From Chitinophaga cymbidii (GTDB taxonomy: Bacteria; Bacteroidota; Bacteroidia; Chitinophagales; Chitinophagaceae): DNA of 64,000 nucleotides. The position numbers were made by a program, and so were the translations under genes. Every line of letters starts with the position of its first letter. Within the stretch, counting starts at the first letter, position 1. The DNA lies in NCBI RefSeq assembly GCF_007992715.1, contig NZ_BKAU01000006.1:62001-126000 (forward strand). Reading direction: 5' to 3'. Positions 27,928 through 37,131 of this stretch are shown here, piece by piece. The notes below the pieces were generated by a model. That model was not told where the DNA came from. It made no database searches and saw only the letters and a program-made list of their open reading frames with translations.

Positions 27928-28722
27928 TCAGAGAATGGACCTCACGAGCCCGCCGTCCGCCCGGAGCGCGGCTCCATTGACGGCGGCAGCGAGCGGACTG
28001 GCCACATAGGCTACGAGGCTGGCGATCTCTGAAACGTCCGCGAAGCGCTGGATGAGCGACGAAGGGCGCATGGTCCGGAAAAAATCTGCTTCTGCTTCCG
28101 CGGCGCTGACATTCTGCGCGATCGCCAGCTGGCGTACAAATTCGTTCACGCCTTCGGATTTAGTGGGACCGGGCAGTACGCTGTTCACCGTTACGGCGGT
28201 ATTTTTCGTCAGTTCCGCCAGTCCCCGGCTCACGGCCAGCTGCGCCGTTTTCGTCATGCCGTAGTGGATCATTTCATCCGGCGTCATGATGGAAGATTCG
28301 CTGGAGATGAAGATGATACGTCCCCAGTTCTTGGCGAGCATTTGCGGGAAGTAATGGCGGGAGAGGCGGATGCCGCTCAATACGTTTACCTCAAAGAAAC
28401 GCAGCCATTCTTCATCGGTTATATCAGCAAAAGGTTTGGGTTCAAAGATGCCGGCATTGTTGACCACGATGTCTACTTCCGGTACTTTTTCCAGCAGGGC
28501 GGACACCTCTTCTGCTTTGGCGAAGTCTGCCGCCACGCCGGATACGTTGGCGCCGTTCACGGCCTGTTGCAGTTTCTTCACGGCTTCGGCGATCTTGCCG
28601 TCTGACCGTCCGTTAATGATGACCGTAGCGCCTTCTTCCAGCAACCGCTGCGCGATCGCAAATCCGATTCCTTGCGTAGATCCGCTTACAAGAGCGGTCT
28701 TTCCTTTTAATTGCAGGTCCAT
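27928..28722 (-). CDS. Short-chain dehydrogenase/reductase
   Basis: This 264-residue classical SDR oxidoreductase has the cofactor motif GSTQGIG (residues 14-20), the NNAG block (VVNNAGIF), the catalytic Ser in FISSESS and the YxxxK motif as YGMTK. No signal peptide is present, so it is cytoplasmic. The substrate is unknown. It is expressed with the DUF4401 gene 18 bp upstream and the SGNH hydrolase 34 bp downstream. Confidence 0.92.
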   Translation of the reverse strand: MDLQLKGKTALVSGSTQGIGFAIAQRLLEEGATVIINGRSDGKIAEAVKKLQQAVNGANVSGVAADFAKAEEVSALLEKVPEVDIVVNNAGIFEPKPFADITDEEWLRFFEVNVLSGIRLSRHYFPQMLAKNWGRIIFISSESSIMTPDEMIHYGMTKTAQLAVSRGLAELTKNTAVTVNSVLPGPTKSEGVNEFVRQLAIAQNVSAAEAEADFFRTMRPSSLIQRFADVSEIASLVAYVASPLAAAVNGAALRADGGLVRSIL

Positions 28723-28740
28723 TTTTGTTCATTTTATAGA

Positions 28741-29892
28741 TCAGTAATCACTGCCGGCGCCGCCGCCACCTCCGGAACCACCGCCGAACCTGAATCCCTG
28801 CGGGGGCTTCGGCGTTTCGTGGAAGGTTTCCGCGATCACCAGCGATTCAATTTGCAGCTTTTCAACATCATCATGCTCATCATCGTCCTCTCTTGTGAAG
28901 CCGGCCTTCGGCTCTTTCAGGTAGTGGGTAACATACCATGCCAGCGCGATCACCACCGCACCCCCTACAGACATCGCCAGTTCGGCCGGCAGTATGCCAT
29001 AATAGTAGCGGACGGTGAATACGACAGCACCTGTCAGCAACAAGCCCACCCGCAGCAGCGCGAGGTTCCTGCGCCGGATGCCAAGGTAAATATAAGCCGT
29101 GGGCACCGCCACCGTAAATATCCAGAACAGCCATCCCAGCCGCATGGGCGCACGGAACATTTCTTCACCGATCTCCCGTACAACATAATAATTGCCGGCA
29201 AGGTAAAACGTGATGAGCGAGAGAATGGACAATATTTCAAGGCAACCAAAGTAATGGCGGAAGCGCTGCTCCCGCAGGAACCTTGCAGACAAGCGGTACA
29301 GCAGGAGGGAGAGGCCCATCACCACAAAGGGTAGCAACGTCTGCGCGGTACTGCCGAGATGGAAGCAGGTGAAGAATATCATCGCTATAAAACCGGCAAA
29401 AGCCACCGCACACATCAGCACATTGGCGAAACGCAATGTGAACAAGGTTCCTGCTACGAATATCAGCATATATATCCAGGCATCATCCAGGTCAAAGTCA
29501 GTTGCTATAAAAAATCCGCTAAGCATGAATGCGCCGCTCATCCACATTAGTGCATCATCCACGCCTGAAGCAAAGTGATGCTTCACCCGCACAAACATTT
29601 CCAGCGCCAGATAAAAAAGAAAGCTGAAAAAGAAGGTCAGCGCTGTGACAGATTCCGTGCTGCTGCCGACGGTAAGCAGCAGTATACACATCCCGAATAC
29701 GGAAACCCCGATGACGGCCGTAGCAATGAACAATCCGATGCGGATAAAAGGATTCGGCGTATAAAAGCGCACCGGGCAGGCATGCAGCACGGCGGCCTTT
29801 TCCGCTTCCGTGATGCATTGCTTTCTACAGGTGGTTTCCACTTCCTGCTGTATCAGCCGGTTGTCAAGGCTTGCCTGGTCATACGCGATCAT
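28741..29892 (-). CDS. DUF4401-type multi-pass membrane protein
   Basis: This 383-residue integral membrane protein has about 10 hydrophobic helices. It resembles DUF4401 proteins, which usually sit next to a DUF2157 gene, as here. The N-terminal 70 residues are soluble. The C-terminus after the last helix is charged (DDDEHDDVEKLQ) and ends in a glycine-rich tail (GGGSGGGGGAGSDY). The function is unknown. It overlaps the DUF2157 gene by 4 bp, so the two are probably made together. Confidence 0.78.
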   Translation of the reverse strand: MIAYDQASLDNRLIQQEVETTCRKQCITEAEKAAVLHACPVRFYTPNPFIRIGLFIATAVIGVSVFGMCILLLTVGSSTESVTALTFFFSFLFYLALEMFVRVKHHFASGVDDALMWMSGAFMLSGFFIATDFDLDDAWIYMLIFVAGTLFTLRFANVLMCAVAFAGFIAMIFFTCFHLGSTAQTLLPFVVMGLSLLLYRLSARFLREQRFRHYFGCLEILSILSLITFYLAGNYYVVREIGEEMFRAPMRLGWLFWIFTVAVPTAYIYLGIRRRNLALLRVGLLLTGAVVFTVRYYYGILPAELAMSVGGAVVIALAWYVTHYLKEPKAGFTREDDDEHDDVEKLQIESLVIAETFHETPKPPQGFRFGGGSGGGGGAGSDY

Positions 29893-30854
29893 GGGCGGCG
29901 CAGTGTTTTATTCAGGCGAAGCAGCAGGAATACCATGCCCGTGCCTGAAATGATGAAATACAGGAAGGTCACGACCGTATCTACAGCAACGGTTTCCAGC
30001 CAGCGCAACACGATGTAGTTCAACTCCACGTAGCCATACAACACCACTACCAGCGCGAAATAGAAGGAACGGTAACGGAATGCCTGCCATAACATGAACG
30101 CACACACGCCAGCCAGTATCCCGGACCAGGTGAGCTTGCTGTCAAACACGATCAAAGCGCACAGCAAGGCAATGAAAAGAATATGTGTGCCGAAATTGCT
30201 GTAGGTGAAAGCGAAATGTCTTTTCAGTTTTTTATGCTGACTGACGAAGGCCACCGCCAGCAGGATCAGGCCGAGCAGCATGCCGGTATAGATCAGCCGG
30301 TCGCTGGAAAAATCGTTGCGGGAGAAAATGCGGTAGGGGGTAATGGTGACGCCCATCCAGGCGGCGAAGTTGGTGATGGCCAGGCTGAGCACGCCGAGAT
30401 GATCGAAGTAATAGGCGCTGAAAAGCAGCACGACCATCGGGATGAAGGTAGCCATACCGTAACGGGTGCCGAACGTTTCATATTGCACCTGCAGGTAAGT
30501 AAGAAAAGTGACGAGCAGCAGGCATGCCAGCAGGATCGCATATTCCGCGAATACGCTCGGGGAATCTACTTTGGTCCATGCAAAAGGCTGCCGGTGCCGG
30601 AAGCTGTAATAAAAACCGCCGAGGCAGAGGAAAGCGATCACAAAAAGTACGGCCTGGTGACTGATGGTATCGATGTTCTTGTAAACCAGCACGCCCAGTC
30701 CGCCGCTCAGCAGCAGCACGCCGAGGTACAGCACCACCTTCAGCTCCCAGTGTACGGAAAGCAATTTCGTGCCCGAAGCGGCCTTTGTTTTTTCGAGGGA
30801 AGCCGCGGAGATCAATCCTTCTTCCGCCAGTTTTTCAAACAGGGAAATATTCAT
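29889..30854 (-). CDS. DUF2157-type multi-pass membrane protein
   Basis: This 321-residue protein opens with a soluble stretch containing LAEEGLISAASLEK and then has about nine membrane helices, the layout of DUF2157 proteins. The pair with DUF4401 is recurrent in Proteobacteria and Bacteroidota (from memory) and its role is unknown; a joint membrane complex is a fair guess. It starts 2 bp after the pirin stop in the same operon. Confidence 0.78.
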   Translation of the reverse strand: MNISLFEKLAEEGLISAASLEKTKAASGTKLLSVHWELKVVLYLGVLLLSGGLGVLVYKNIDTISHQAVLFVIAFLCLGGFYYSFRHRQPFAWTKVDSPSVFAEYAILLACLLLVTFLTYLQVQYETFGTRYGMATFIPMVVLLFSAYYFDHLGVLSLAITNFAAWMGVTITPYRIFSRNDFSSDRLIYTGMLLGLILLAVAFVSQHKKLKRHFAFTYSNFGTHILFIALLCALIVFDSKLTWSGILAGVCAFMLWQAFRYRSFYFALVVVLYGYVELNYIVLRWLETVAVDTVVTFLYFIISGTGMVFLLLRLNKTLRRP

Positions 30855-30856
30855 AA

Positions 30857-31711
30857 TCAGTATTCAAGCGTGCCGAACCGGCCGTTCCTGTAGTCTTCCA
30901 TCGCCTGTTCCACTTCTTCAGGCGTGTTCATGACAAAGTTGTCTTTCGCGGCAACGGGTTCATCGATCGGTTCTGCGGAGAGATAGAGGATAGCGGAATC
31001 TTCGGCGGCGGTGATCACGATCTCGTCGTTTTCCCGGTCGAATACCACCAGCTGGTGCATTTGCGCCGTTTGCTCATTGACGTTGATGCTGCCTTTGGAC
31101 ACGTAGAGCAAAGCCTGGTAGCCGGGTATGGCCGCAATATAAACGGTTTTACCTTTTTCAATGGAGCCGGTGATGGCGGTCACGGGCGTGAAGCTCTTCA
31201 TTGGGCTTTTCTTTCCTTCATATTCGCCGCTGGCAAGCCGCAGCTGCACGCCGTCCTGTTCCAGCACAGGCGGCAGCGCTTCTTTTTGGGCGGACTGGTA
31301 ATAAGGTTCGTCCCATTTATTGGCTTTGGGTACGTTCACCCATATCTGTATCATTTCCTGTATGCCGCCTTTTTCCAGCATTTCTTTCGTGGGGCCTTCG
31401 CTGTGCAGCAATCCTTTTCCCGCGAACATCCACTGTATGCCGCCGGCGGCAATGGTGCCGGAATGCCCGGCATTGTCCATATGATACCCCTCGCCCTGGA
31501 TAAAAAACGACACCGGTGAAAAGCCACGGTGCGGATGCGGATGTATGCGCATCGCCGAGCCCGCCGGAATTTCCTTCGGCCCGATGTGGTGCAGCACGAT
31601 AAAAGGATTGGCAAACCTGAAATCCTTATGCGGTAACGGCTGTATCACCGTTTCATCCGCCGTGATGCGCTTTTCCCTGCCCTGCAAGACATGCCTGATA
31701 ACCTTTCTCAT
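30857..31711 (-). CDS. Pirin-family bicupin protein
   Basis: This 284-residue pirin-like protein has an N-terminal cupin with HIGPKEIPAGSAMRIHPHPHRGF supplying metal-binding His residues and GIQWMFAGKGLLHSE supplying His and Glu; a second cupin follows. Some family members have quercetinase activity or bind transcription factors; the role here is unknown. It is the first gene of a five-gene leftward operon and is divergent from an AraC regulator with only 39 bp between the two starts. Confidence 0.92.
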   Translation of the reverse strand: MRKVIRHVLQGREKRITADETVIQPLPHKDFRFANPFIVLHHIGPKEIPAGSAMRIHPHPHRGFSPVSFFIQGEGYHMDNAGHSGTIAAGGIQWMFAGKGLLHSEGPTKEMLEKGGIQEMIQIWVNVPKANKWDEPYYQSAQKEALPPVLEQDGVQLRLASGEYEGKKSPMKSFTPVTAITGSIEKGKTVYIAAIPGYQALLYVSKGSINVNEQTAQMHQLVVFDRENDEIVITAAEDSAILYLSAEPIDEPVAAKDNFVMNTPEEVEQAMEDYRNGRFGTLEY

Positions 31712-31750
31712 ATTGTAAATATAACCAAAGAAATAATATATTAGTGGCGC

Positions 31751-32857
31751 ATGAAACTGGATGTGTTTTCGTTAGTGGTTTTGCTCGGCGCGCTGCAGGC
31801 GTTGTTCTTCGGGATCTACCTGCTCTTTTCCCGTTCTCCCAACAAACTGCAGCAACGATCGCTCGCCATTTTTATCCTGATATTGAGTTATAACGGTTTT
31901 GAAACGCTGAACTGGAGCTCGGGGTTGACGAGCCTGGTGTATGTATTCAGCTTTTTTCCTTTTGTACTTGTATTCGGCCTGGGGCCGGCTTTATACCTTT
32001 ACTACCGCTCCTTTCGCAGCAGCGACCCTGTCCGCCACCCCCGCTATTATTATCTTGTGATCTGGGTGCTGCTGGCGTTCCGCGCTGTGCTGGTAGTGTT
32101 ATGGGTGATGTATGCGCAAAGCGGCAGATCTCTTGCAGGTTTGATTGAGATCGACAACAAATATGGAATGATCGCGGAGCCGTTGTCCGTTGCTTCCTAT
32201 GTGATTTATTATATACTGGCGGCGGGTGTTTACCGTAAGCTGCGGCGGGAGCTTGCGGGGGATGATGCCTCGCTGGTCTTACGCTGGCTGGGGACCTTGC
32301 TGATCGTAACCGGTATTTTTGCACTGGTATGGCTGGTGACGGTGTTTTCACCTTATGTGACGGGCATCTGGGATGGCCGGCAGTATTATGTGATAGAGGT
32401 TTTGCTCGTTATTTTTATTTACTGGATCGGTTTTGCCGGCTATCACCGCACGAAAGTGATCTATGTCGCTCAACAGAAAAAAACGCAATCCTATTTTGAT
32501 AATCTTTCGAAGGATGAGATCGACGGCAGCCTGGCTGCACTGCAAAAGGCCATGGAACAGGATAAGCTGTACCTCGATCCCGATCTGAATATCTCCGCGC
32601 TGGCGGCGCAAACCGGCATCAACGCCAAAACGCTTTCATCGGTGTTGAATCAGCGGCTGAACAAAGGGTTTAATGAATATGTGAATGCTTACCGGGTGGA
32701 AGCCGTTAAATCGAAAATATTAAATCCTGCCAACAGCCATTTAACGATCACCGGCATCGCTTTTGAATGCGGGTTCAATTCCCAGCCTACTTTTCAGCGG
32801 GCTTTCAAGGCGGCAACGGGCATGACGCCGAAGGAATTTCAGTCAAAACACCGCTGA
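31751..32857 (+). CDS. Membrane-anchored AraC-family transcriptional regulator
   Basis: This 368-residue protein has an N-terminal membrane region of about seven hydrophobic helices (residues 1-235) and a C-terminal AraC DNA-binding domain (about 265-368), with LNISALAAQTGINAKTLS as the first helix-turn-helix and ITGIAFECGFNSQPTFQRAF as the second. The layout occurs widely in Bacteroidota. It could sense a membrane or periplasmic signal and act on the adjacent divergent pirin operon, since only 39 bp separate them. This target is inferred. Confidence 0.92.
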   Translation: MKLDVFSLVVLLGALQALFFGIYLLFSRSPNKLQQRSLAIFILILSYNGFETLNWSSGLTSLVYVFSFFPFVLVFGLGPALYLYYRSFRSSDPVRHPRYYYLVIWVLLAFRAVLVVLWVMYAQSGRSLAGLIEIDNKYGMIAEPLSVASYVIYYILAAGVYRKLRRELAGDDASLVLRWLGTLLIVTGIFALVWLVTVFSPYVTGIWDGRQYYVIEVLLVIFIYWIGFAGYHRTKVIYVAQQKKTQSYFDNLSKDEIDGSLAALQKAMEQDKLYLDPDLNISALAAQTGINAKTLSSVLNQRLNKGFNEYVNAYRVEAVKSKILNPANSHLTITGIAFECGFNSQPTFQRAFKAATGMTPKEFQSKHR

Positions 32858-32910
32858 CTGCTATTCAAATCCGGATATGAATAGGCGCCGGCGCGGCATT
32901 TTCATTGGTT

Positions 32911-32930
32911 TGTGATCAAAAAAGATCACA
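32911..32930 (+). promoter_or_regulatory. Palindrome in the leader of the M1 peptidase gene
   Basis: TGTGATC (32911-32917) and GATCACA (32924-32930) are perfect 7-bp inverted arms with six A residues between them, ending 4 bp before the ATG at 32935. It may be a protein-binding site or a leader hairpin. A second inverted pair, CTATTCA (32861-32867) and TGAATAG (32878-32884), follows the AraC stop without a T-run. Confidence 0.4.
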
Positions 32931-32934
32931 TTGT

Positions 32935-34851
32935 ATGAAAGTATTATGCAGCCTTGTACTGATCGTGTTAACCGCTCCCTTGTTATCATGCGCCCAGTCC
33001 TTTCCCCGTTTTACCGGTACCTATCAGTTGAAGGTGGAACCCTTGCGGATATTTGCCATAGAAGAGGAAAATGGTAAGCTGTTCTGGAAAGATGAAACCC
33101 ATATCCGGCGGGTACTAAGGCAGGAGTCCGCGTCGAAATTCATGCTGGACAGCCTGAAGACCCCGGCAGGACTGGAGTTCGCGCCCGGCAAACTCTACAT
33201 TACGCAGGATGGCCGTTTTGAGGCACTGAAGATCCGGGAAACGACCGATTTACCCAAAGCGAAACGCATTCCCAACCGCCGGAACGGGTTTACCCGCGCC
33301 GATACCCTGCGGGGGCAGTTATCCGGGTACCGGAGTTGTTACGATGTCACTTACTACCACCTGGATGCGGCGATAGCGCCGGCCCGGCGGCATGTGTCCG
33401 GCAGCAACCTGATCCGCTTCAAAGCGCTGGCTGATATTGATACGCTGCAAATTGACCTGTATGAGAACATGGTGCTGGAAAAGATCCTCTATAAAGGCCG
33501 GGAATTGCGTTTTACGCGGGAATATGATGCGGTGTTTGTCCGGTTTCCTGCAACGGTCCCGCGGGGCATGGAAGAAGAGATCATTGCTTACTATCACGGC
33601 CAGCCGCAGGAGCCGGACCGCGGCGTGCCGATGAACGGCGGTTTTCTCTGGCGGAAAGACCGCGATGGAAAGGATTTTGCGCAGGTGGTCTGCCAGGGTT
33701 CCGGGGCGAGCCTGTGGTGGCCGAATAAAGATCATCTTTCAGATGAGCCGGACAGTATGCTGATCAGCATTACCGTACCACCGGGATTGCAGAACATTTC
33801 CAACGGCCGGTTAAGGGCAAAAAAGGAACTGGCGGATGGCAGCACGCGCACGGACTGGTTCGTCAGCTACCCGATCAACAATTATAATGTAACCGTCAAT
33901 ATCGGAGATTATGTCCGTTTTTCGGATATCTATGTCCGCCACGGCGATACGCTGACGCTGGACTATTATTGCCTGCCCTATCATCTTGAAAAGGCGAAGG
34001 CGCTCTCGCAAAAAGTAAAACCGATGCTGGCTTTTTATGAGCAATCCTTCGGGCCGTATCCTTTTCCCCGTGACGGATTTACGCTGATCGAAACCCTGCA
34101 TGCCATGGAACACCAGAGCGCTGTTGCGCTCGGCGGTTTTGGCGGCGATGCGGGGGAGCTGGAACGCCTGATGTGGCACGAGGTGGCGCATGAATGGTGG
34201 GGCAATAGCCTGAGTTGTAAGGACATGGCGGATTTCTGGCTGCATGAAGGGTTTGCCACGTATGCGGAAAAGATGATGATCGGGCAAACGAAAGGGGAGG
34301 AAGCGGCGCTGAAAGCGCTGGAACAGGAAAAGCCCGCCAACCGTGAACCGCTGATCGGTGAGCACGATGTGAACCATATATTTTACGAGTTGTGGGACGT
34401 TTATTCCAAGGGCTGCCGCGTAATACATACCCTGCGCAGCGTGCTGGACGACAGCGCCGTGTTCTTCGACGTGCTCAAAGCCCTGCAGGAACATTTCAGG
34501 TATCAGACCATCACCACAGAAGATGTGACCGCCTTCGTTGCGCAGGTGACGCACCGGGACCTGTCGGGCTTCTTTGAGCAATACCTGCGGCAGACCAGCG
34601 TGCCGGAGCTGACCTGTTTTATTACAAAAGAAGACGGTGCTTTATATGTATACTACAAGTGGAGCGGCACGGTGGAGCGCTTCCGCATGCCGGTAAAGGT
34701 CACGCTGGAAAAGGACAGCTTTTCTTTCATTTACCCGGAACAGGAATGGAAACGCAGCGAGCTGAAAGATATGACGGAAAAAGATTTCAAGGTGCGCACC
34801 GAGGATTTTTACATCCGCGTTAAACGCCTGAGCTCCCTGAAGGACATTTAA
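32935..34851 (+). CDS. M1-family zinc aminopeptidase
   Basis: This 638-residue gluzincin peptidase has zinc motif HEVAH (His415, Glu416, His419) and third ligand Glu438 in WLHEGF, the M1 pattern HExxH-18-E. The exopeptidase motif appears as AMEHQSAVA rather than the classic GAMEN, which is common in Bacteroidota members. The start at 32935 gives a signal peptide with LLSCAQS (lipoprotein-like Cys); an upstream ATG at 32905 would precede the leader palindrome and is rejected. It probably trims peptides in the periplasm or at the outer membrane. Confidence 0.92.
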   Translation: MKVLCSLVLIVLTAPLLSCAQSFPRFTGTYQLKVEPLRIFAIEEENGKLFWKDETHIRRVLRQESASKFMLDSLKTPAGLEFAPGKLYITQDGRFEALKIRETTDLPKAKRIPNRRNGFTRADTLRGQLSGYRSCYDVTYYHLDAAIAPARRHVSGSNLIRFKALADIDTLQIDLYENMVLEKILYKGRELRFTREYDAVFVRFPATVPRGMEEEIIAYYHGQPQEPDRGVPMNGGFLWRKDRDGKDFAQVVCQGSGASLWWPNKDHLSDEPDSMLISITVPPGLQNISNGRLRAKKELADGSTRTDWFVSYPINNYNVTVNIGDYVRFSDIYVRHGDTLTLDYYCLPYHLEKAKALSQKVKPMLAFYEQSFGPYPFPRDGFTLIETLHAMEHQSAVALGGFGGDAGELERLMWHEVAHEWWGNSLSCKDMADFWLHEGFATYAEKMMIGQTKGEEAALKALEQEKPANREPLIGEHDVNHIFYELWDVYSKGCRVIHTLRSVLDDSAVFFDVLKALQEHFRYQTITTEDVTAFVAQVTHRDLSGFFEQYLRQTSVPELTCFITKEDGALYVYYKWSGTVERFRMPVKVTLEKDSFSFIYPEQEWKRSELKDMTEKDFKVRTEDFYIRVKRLSSLKDI

Positions 34852-34902
34852 TTGACTATGTCAATTAATTTAGTTGACTAAATCAACTAAATTGTATATT
34901 TG
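34850..34902 (+). promoter_or_regulatory. Promoter with two palindromic operators upstream of the MarR-GNAT gene
   Basis: Two adjacent perfect palindromes lie here. AATTGAC (34850-34856) pairs with GTCAATT (34860-34866), with 3 bp between. AATTTAGTTGA (34867-34877) pairs with TCAACTAAATT (34883-34893), with 5 bp between. The promoter TTG (34874-34876), 18 bp, TATATTTG (34895-34902) has its -33 element inside the second palindrome. The leader to the ATG at 34920 would be about 12 nt. Both arms share the TTGAC/GTTGA core, so the encoded MarR protein is the obvious candidate autorepressor. Confidence 0.72.
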
Positions 34903-34919
34903 GTGAAAATATACATGAC

Positions 34920-35858
34920 ATGGAGGCGGAACAACTTATTGCGGATATCCGGCAGTTCAACCGTTTTTATACTTTACAGCTTGGCCTGTTGCAGCAGCAT
35001 GTGTTTGACAGTGAATATTCCCTGACGGACATTCGCGTGCTGTATGAGATCCACTTTGCGGGGCGTACCACGGCCACGGGCATACGGGAAGCGCTGAAAA
35101 TGGATGCGGGCTATCTCAGCCGCATTCTCCGCGGCTTTGAAAAGCAGGGGCTGCTCATCAAGCATCCATTGCCGGAGGACGGGCGTTCCTTTTACCTGCA
35201 GCTGACCGCCCGCGGCAGGAAGGTGGTGACCCGTATGAATGAGCTGTCCGACCACCAGATACAGGAAATGCTGAAGGGGCTGGACCACACGCAGCAGGAA
35301 CAGATCGCCGGCGCGATGGGCACGGTGCGCCGGCTGCTGAAGGCGCCGAACAGTACACCCAGGCTGGAAGACATCGTCATCCGCCACGAGCTGCGGCCCG
35401 GCGATATCGGGGATATTATCCGGCTGCACGGCGTATTGTACGCAAAGGAATTCGCCTATAACATCGATTTTGAAAAATATGTGGTGTCCACCTTCCATGA
35501 GTTCCTGCCTGCGTATGATCCGGCGCGTGACCGGCTCTGGTTGGCTACCTGGCACGGGGAACTGGTGGGGCTGGTAGCGATCATCCACCGCGGAAAGGCG
35601 AAAGCGCAGCTGCGCTGGTTCCTTATCCATCCGTCATTCCGCGGGATCGGTTTGGGTAAGGCGCTGATGGACAAAGCCATGGCTTACTGCCGGAAGAAAG
35701 CCTTCCGCGAAGTGTACCTGCTTACCACGCATCAGCAGGATGTAGCGGCAAAGCTCTACACCCGCGCGGGATTTGTGAAAACAGGCACGGAGCCGCAACA
35801 GATGTGGGGGCATGACCTGTATGAGGAAAGATATGAGCTGAAGCTGCGTCAGAGGTAG
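34920..35858 (+). CDS. MarR-type regulator fused to GNAT acetyltransferase
   Basis: This 312-residue protein joins a MarR winged-helix domain (about residues 25-140, with DIRVLYEIHFAGRTTATGI and MDAGYLSRILRGFEKQGLL) to a GNAT N-acetyltransferase domain (about 150-312, with the acetyl-CoA loop FRGIGLGKAL). The fusion is known in many bacteria and combines DNA binding with acetylation of an unknown small molecule or protein. The palindromic promoter directly upstream argues for autoregulation. Its stop overlaps the convergent DUF1624-type gene by 10 bp. Confidence 0.93.
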   Translation: MEAEQLIADIRQFNRFYTLQLGLLQQHVFDSEYSLTDIRVLYEIHFAGRTTATGIREALKMDAGYLSRILRGFEKQGLLIKHPLPEDGRSFYLQLTARGRKVVTRMNELSDHQIQEMLKGLDHTQQEQIAGAMGTVRRLLKAPNSTPRLEDIVIRHELRPGDIGDIIRLHGVLYAKEFAYNIDFEKYVVSTFHEFLPAYDPARDRLWLATWHGELVGLVAIIHRGKAKAQLRWFLIHPSFRGIGLGKALMDKAMAYCRKKAFREVYLLTTHQQDVAAKLYTRAGFVKTGTEPQQMWGHDLYEERYELKLRQR

Positions 35859-37039
35859 CTCAGCCACCATTTCCGGTGCGTTTGCTTATAGGCGGCGTAC
35901 CGCTTGCAAAGCGGGTACAGCAGCGCTACTACGCCGATCCATACCAGGTATACGGTCCCGAGGGGATAACCGAAATCCGGCGGCCTGAACAGGAAGGGCA
36001 CCTGCGGGTTCGCGATATCATTCACGCCGTAGCCGGATACAAAGAACATGATCAGGCAAAGCAGGTGAATGAGATAGAAGTGCAGGATGTAATAAAAGAA
36101 AGGCACGCTGCCGTAGATCTTCGCGATGTCTGTAAACCGGCTCTTTTTGCCTTCGAGCCAGGCGAGCACCAGCAGGGCGGGGCCGAGGGTGGCGCAGGCG
36201 TACATCAGTGAGGGGGGATATTTCTGTACGTTCATGAAATCCCCGAGCGTGGCGGCCCAGTGTGGCTGGGAGGCCCAGGGGCGAGGGTCCCCGTACCCGT
36301 TCAGCCATCTTACCACAACAAACACAACCATCATCGTTATACCGGTCGCTACGAGTATCCGTTTCCGTTGTACAGTGCCGACATCCGCCTGAAAGAACCG
36401 CCCAAACCCATATCCCATCAGCATAATACCTAGCCAGGGCAGGAAAGGGTACAGTACAATGAAACCATGCCCCGGCAGATATTCAAAGAAAGTATACCGC
36501 GTCTGGTGCATCAGCTGCCACCACAGTCCGGCTTCGAAACCCGGTTTCGCTTCCACATAATTCAGGAGGTTATGCGAAGCCGTGATGAGCAGCCCCAACC
36601 CCAGGATCACCTGCCAGGGCAGAAAAACAAGCAAGGCCAGGCAAACAAAAGATATCCCGATCGCCCATATCACCTGCAACACCACTACATTCATAAGCGG
36701 GTTAAAGCTCAATGCGAACGATACCAGCGTGATCTCCACAAGAATAAGCCAGAGCCCGCGTTTCATCAGGAAGCTGCTGATCTCCTTCGATGTTTTCCTG
36801 CCATTCATCAGCTGAACGGACAGGCCGGAAAGAAAAACAAATACCGGCGCGCAGAAATGCGTGATCCAGCGTGTGATGTACAGCATGGGATGCGTGGTCT
36901 GCACGTCCAGCGGGTCTTGCGTCATGGCGGTGGAATGGAAAAAATCGCGCGTGTGGTCCAGCGCCATCAGGATCATTACCAGGCCCCTGAGCACATCAAC
37001 GGAATAAATTCGTTCGCGGGGAATAGACAGTGGTTGCAT
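35849..37039 (-). CDS. DUF1624/heparan acetyltransferase-like membrane protein
   Basis: This 396-residue multi-pass inner-membrane protein has the N-terminal family signature RIYSVDVLRGLVMILMALDH and a downstream THFCAPVFVFLSGLS, as in DUF1624 and heparan-alpha-glucosaminide N-acetyltransferase-like proteins. About ten hydrophobic helices are visible. The start at 37039 places the signature near the N-terminus; an upstream ATG at 37084 adds 15 residues and cannot be excluded. It may acetylate or otherwise modify a surface sugar. It is convergent with the MarR-GNAT gene and overlaps its 3' end. Confidence 0.85.
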   Translation of the reverse strand: MQPLSIPRERIYSVDVLRGLVMILMALDHTRDFFHSTAMTQDPLDVQTTHPMLYITRWITHFCAPVFVFLSGLSVQLMNGRKTSKEISSFLMKRGLWLILVEITLVSFALSFNPLMNVVVLQVIWAIGISFVCLALLVFLPWQVILGLGLLITASHNLLNYVEAKPGFEAGLWWQLMHQTRYTFFEYLPGHGFIVLYPFLPWLGIMLMGYGFGRFFQADVGTVQRKRILVATGITMMVVFVVVRWLNGYGDPRPWASQPHWAATLGDFMNVQKYPPSLMYACATLGPALLVLAWLEGKKSRFTDIAKIYGSVPFFYYILHFYLIHLLCLIMFFVSGYGVNDIANPQVPFLFRPPDFGYPLGTVYLVWIGVVALLYPLCKRYAAYKQTHRKWWLSYL

Positions 37040-37131
37040 GAAAGGGATATTGTAGTATATTAGTATGGAGATGCCAAAAGGCATTTTTAACCATTTCCTA
37101 TGTAGCAGCGCCGCTTTTCAGTGGCGCTGTT

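Noticed and set aside
32911-32930. CRP/FNR-type operator before the M1 peptidase gene
   Set aside because: The TGTGA and TCACA half-sites are 10 bp apart rather than 6, and canonical CRP regulation is not expected in Bacteroidota; kept only as an unassigned palindrome.
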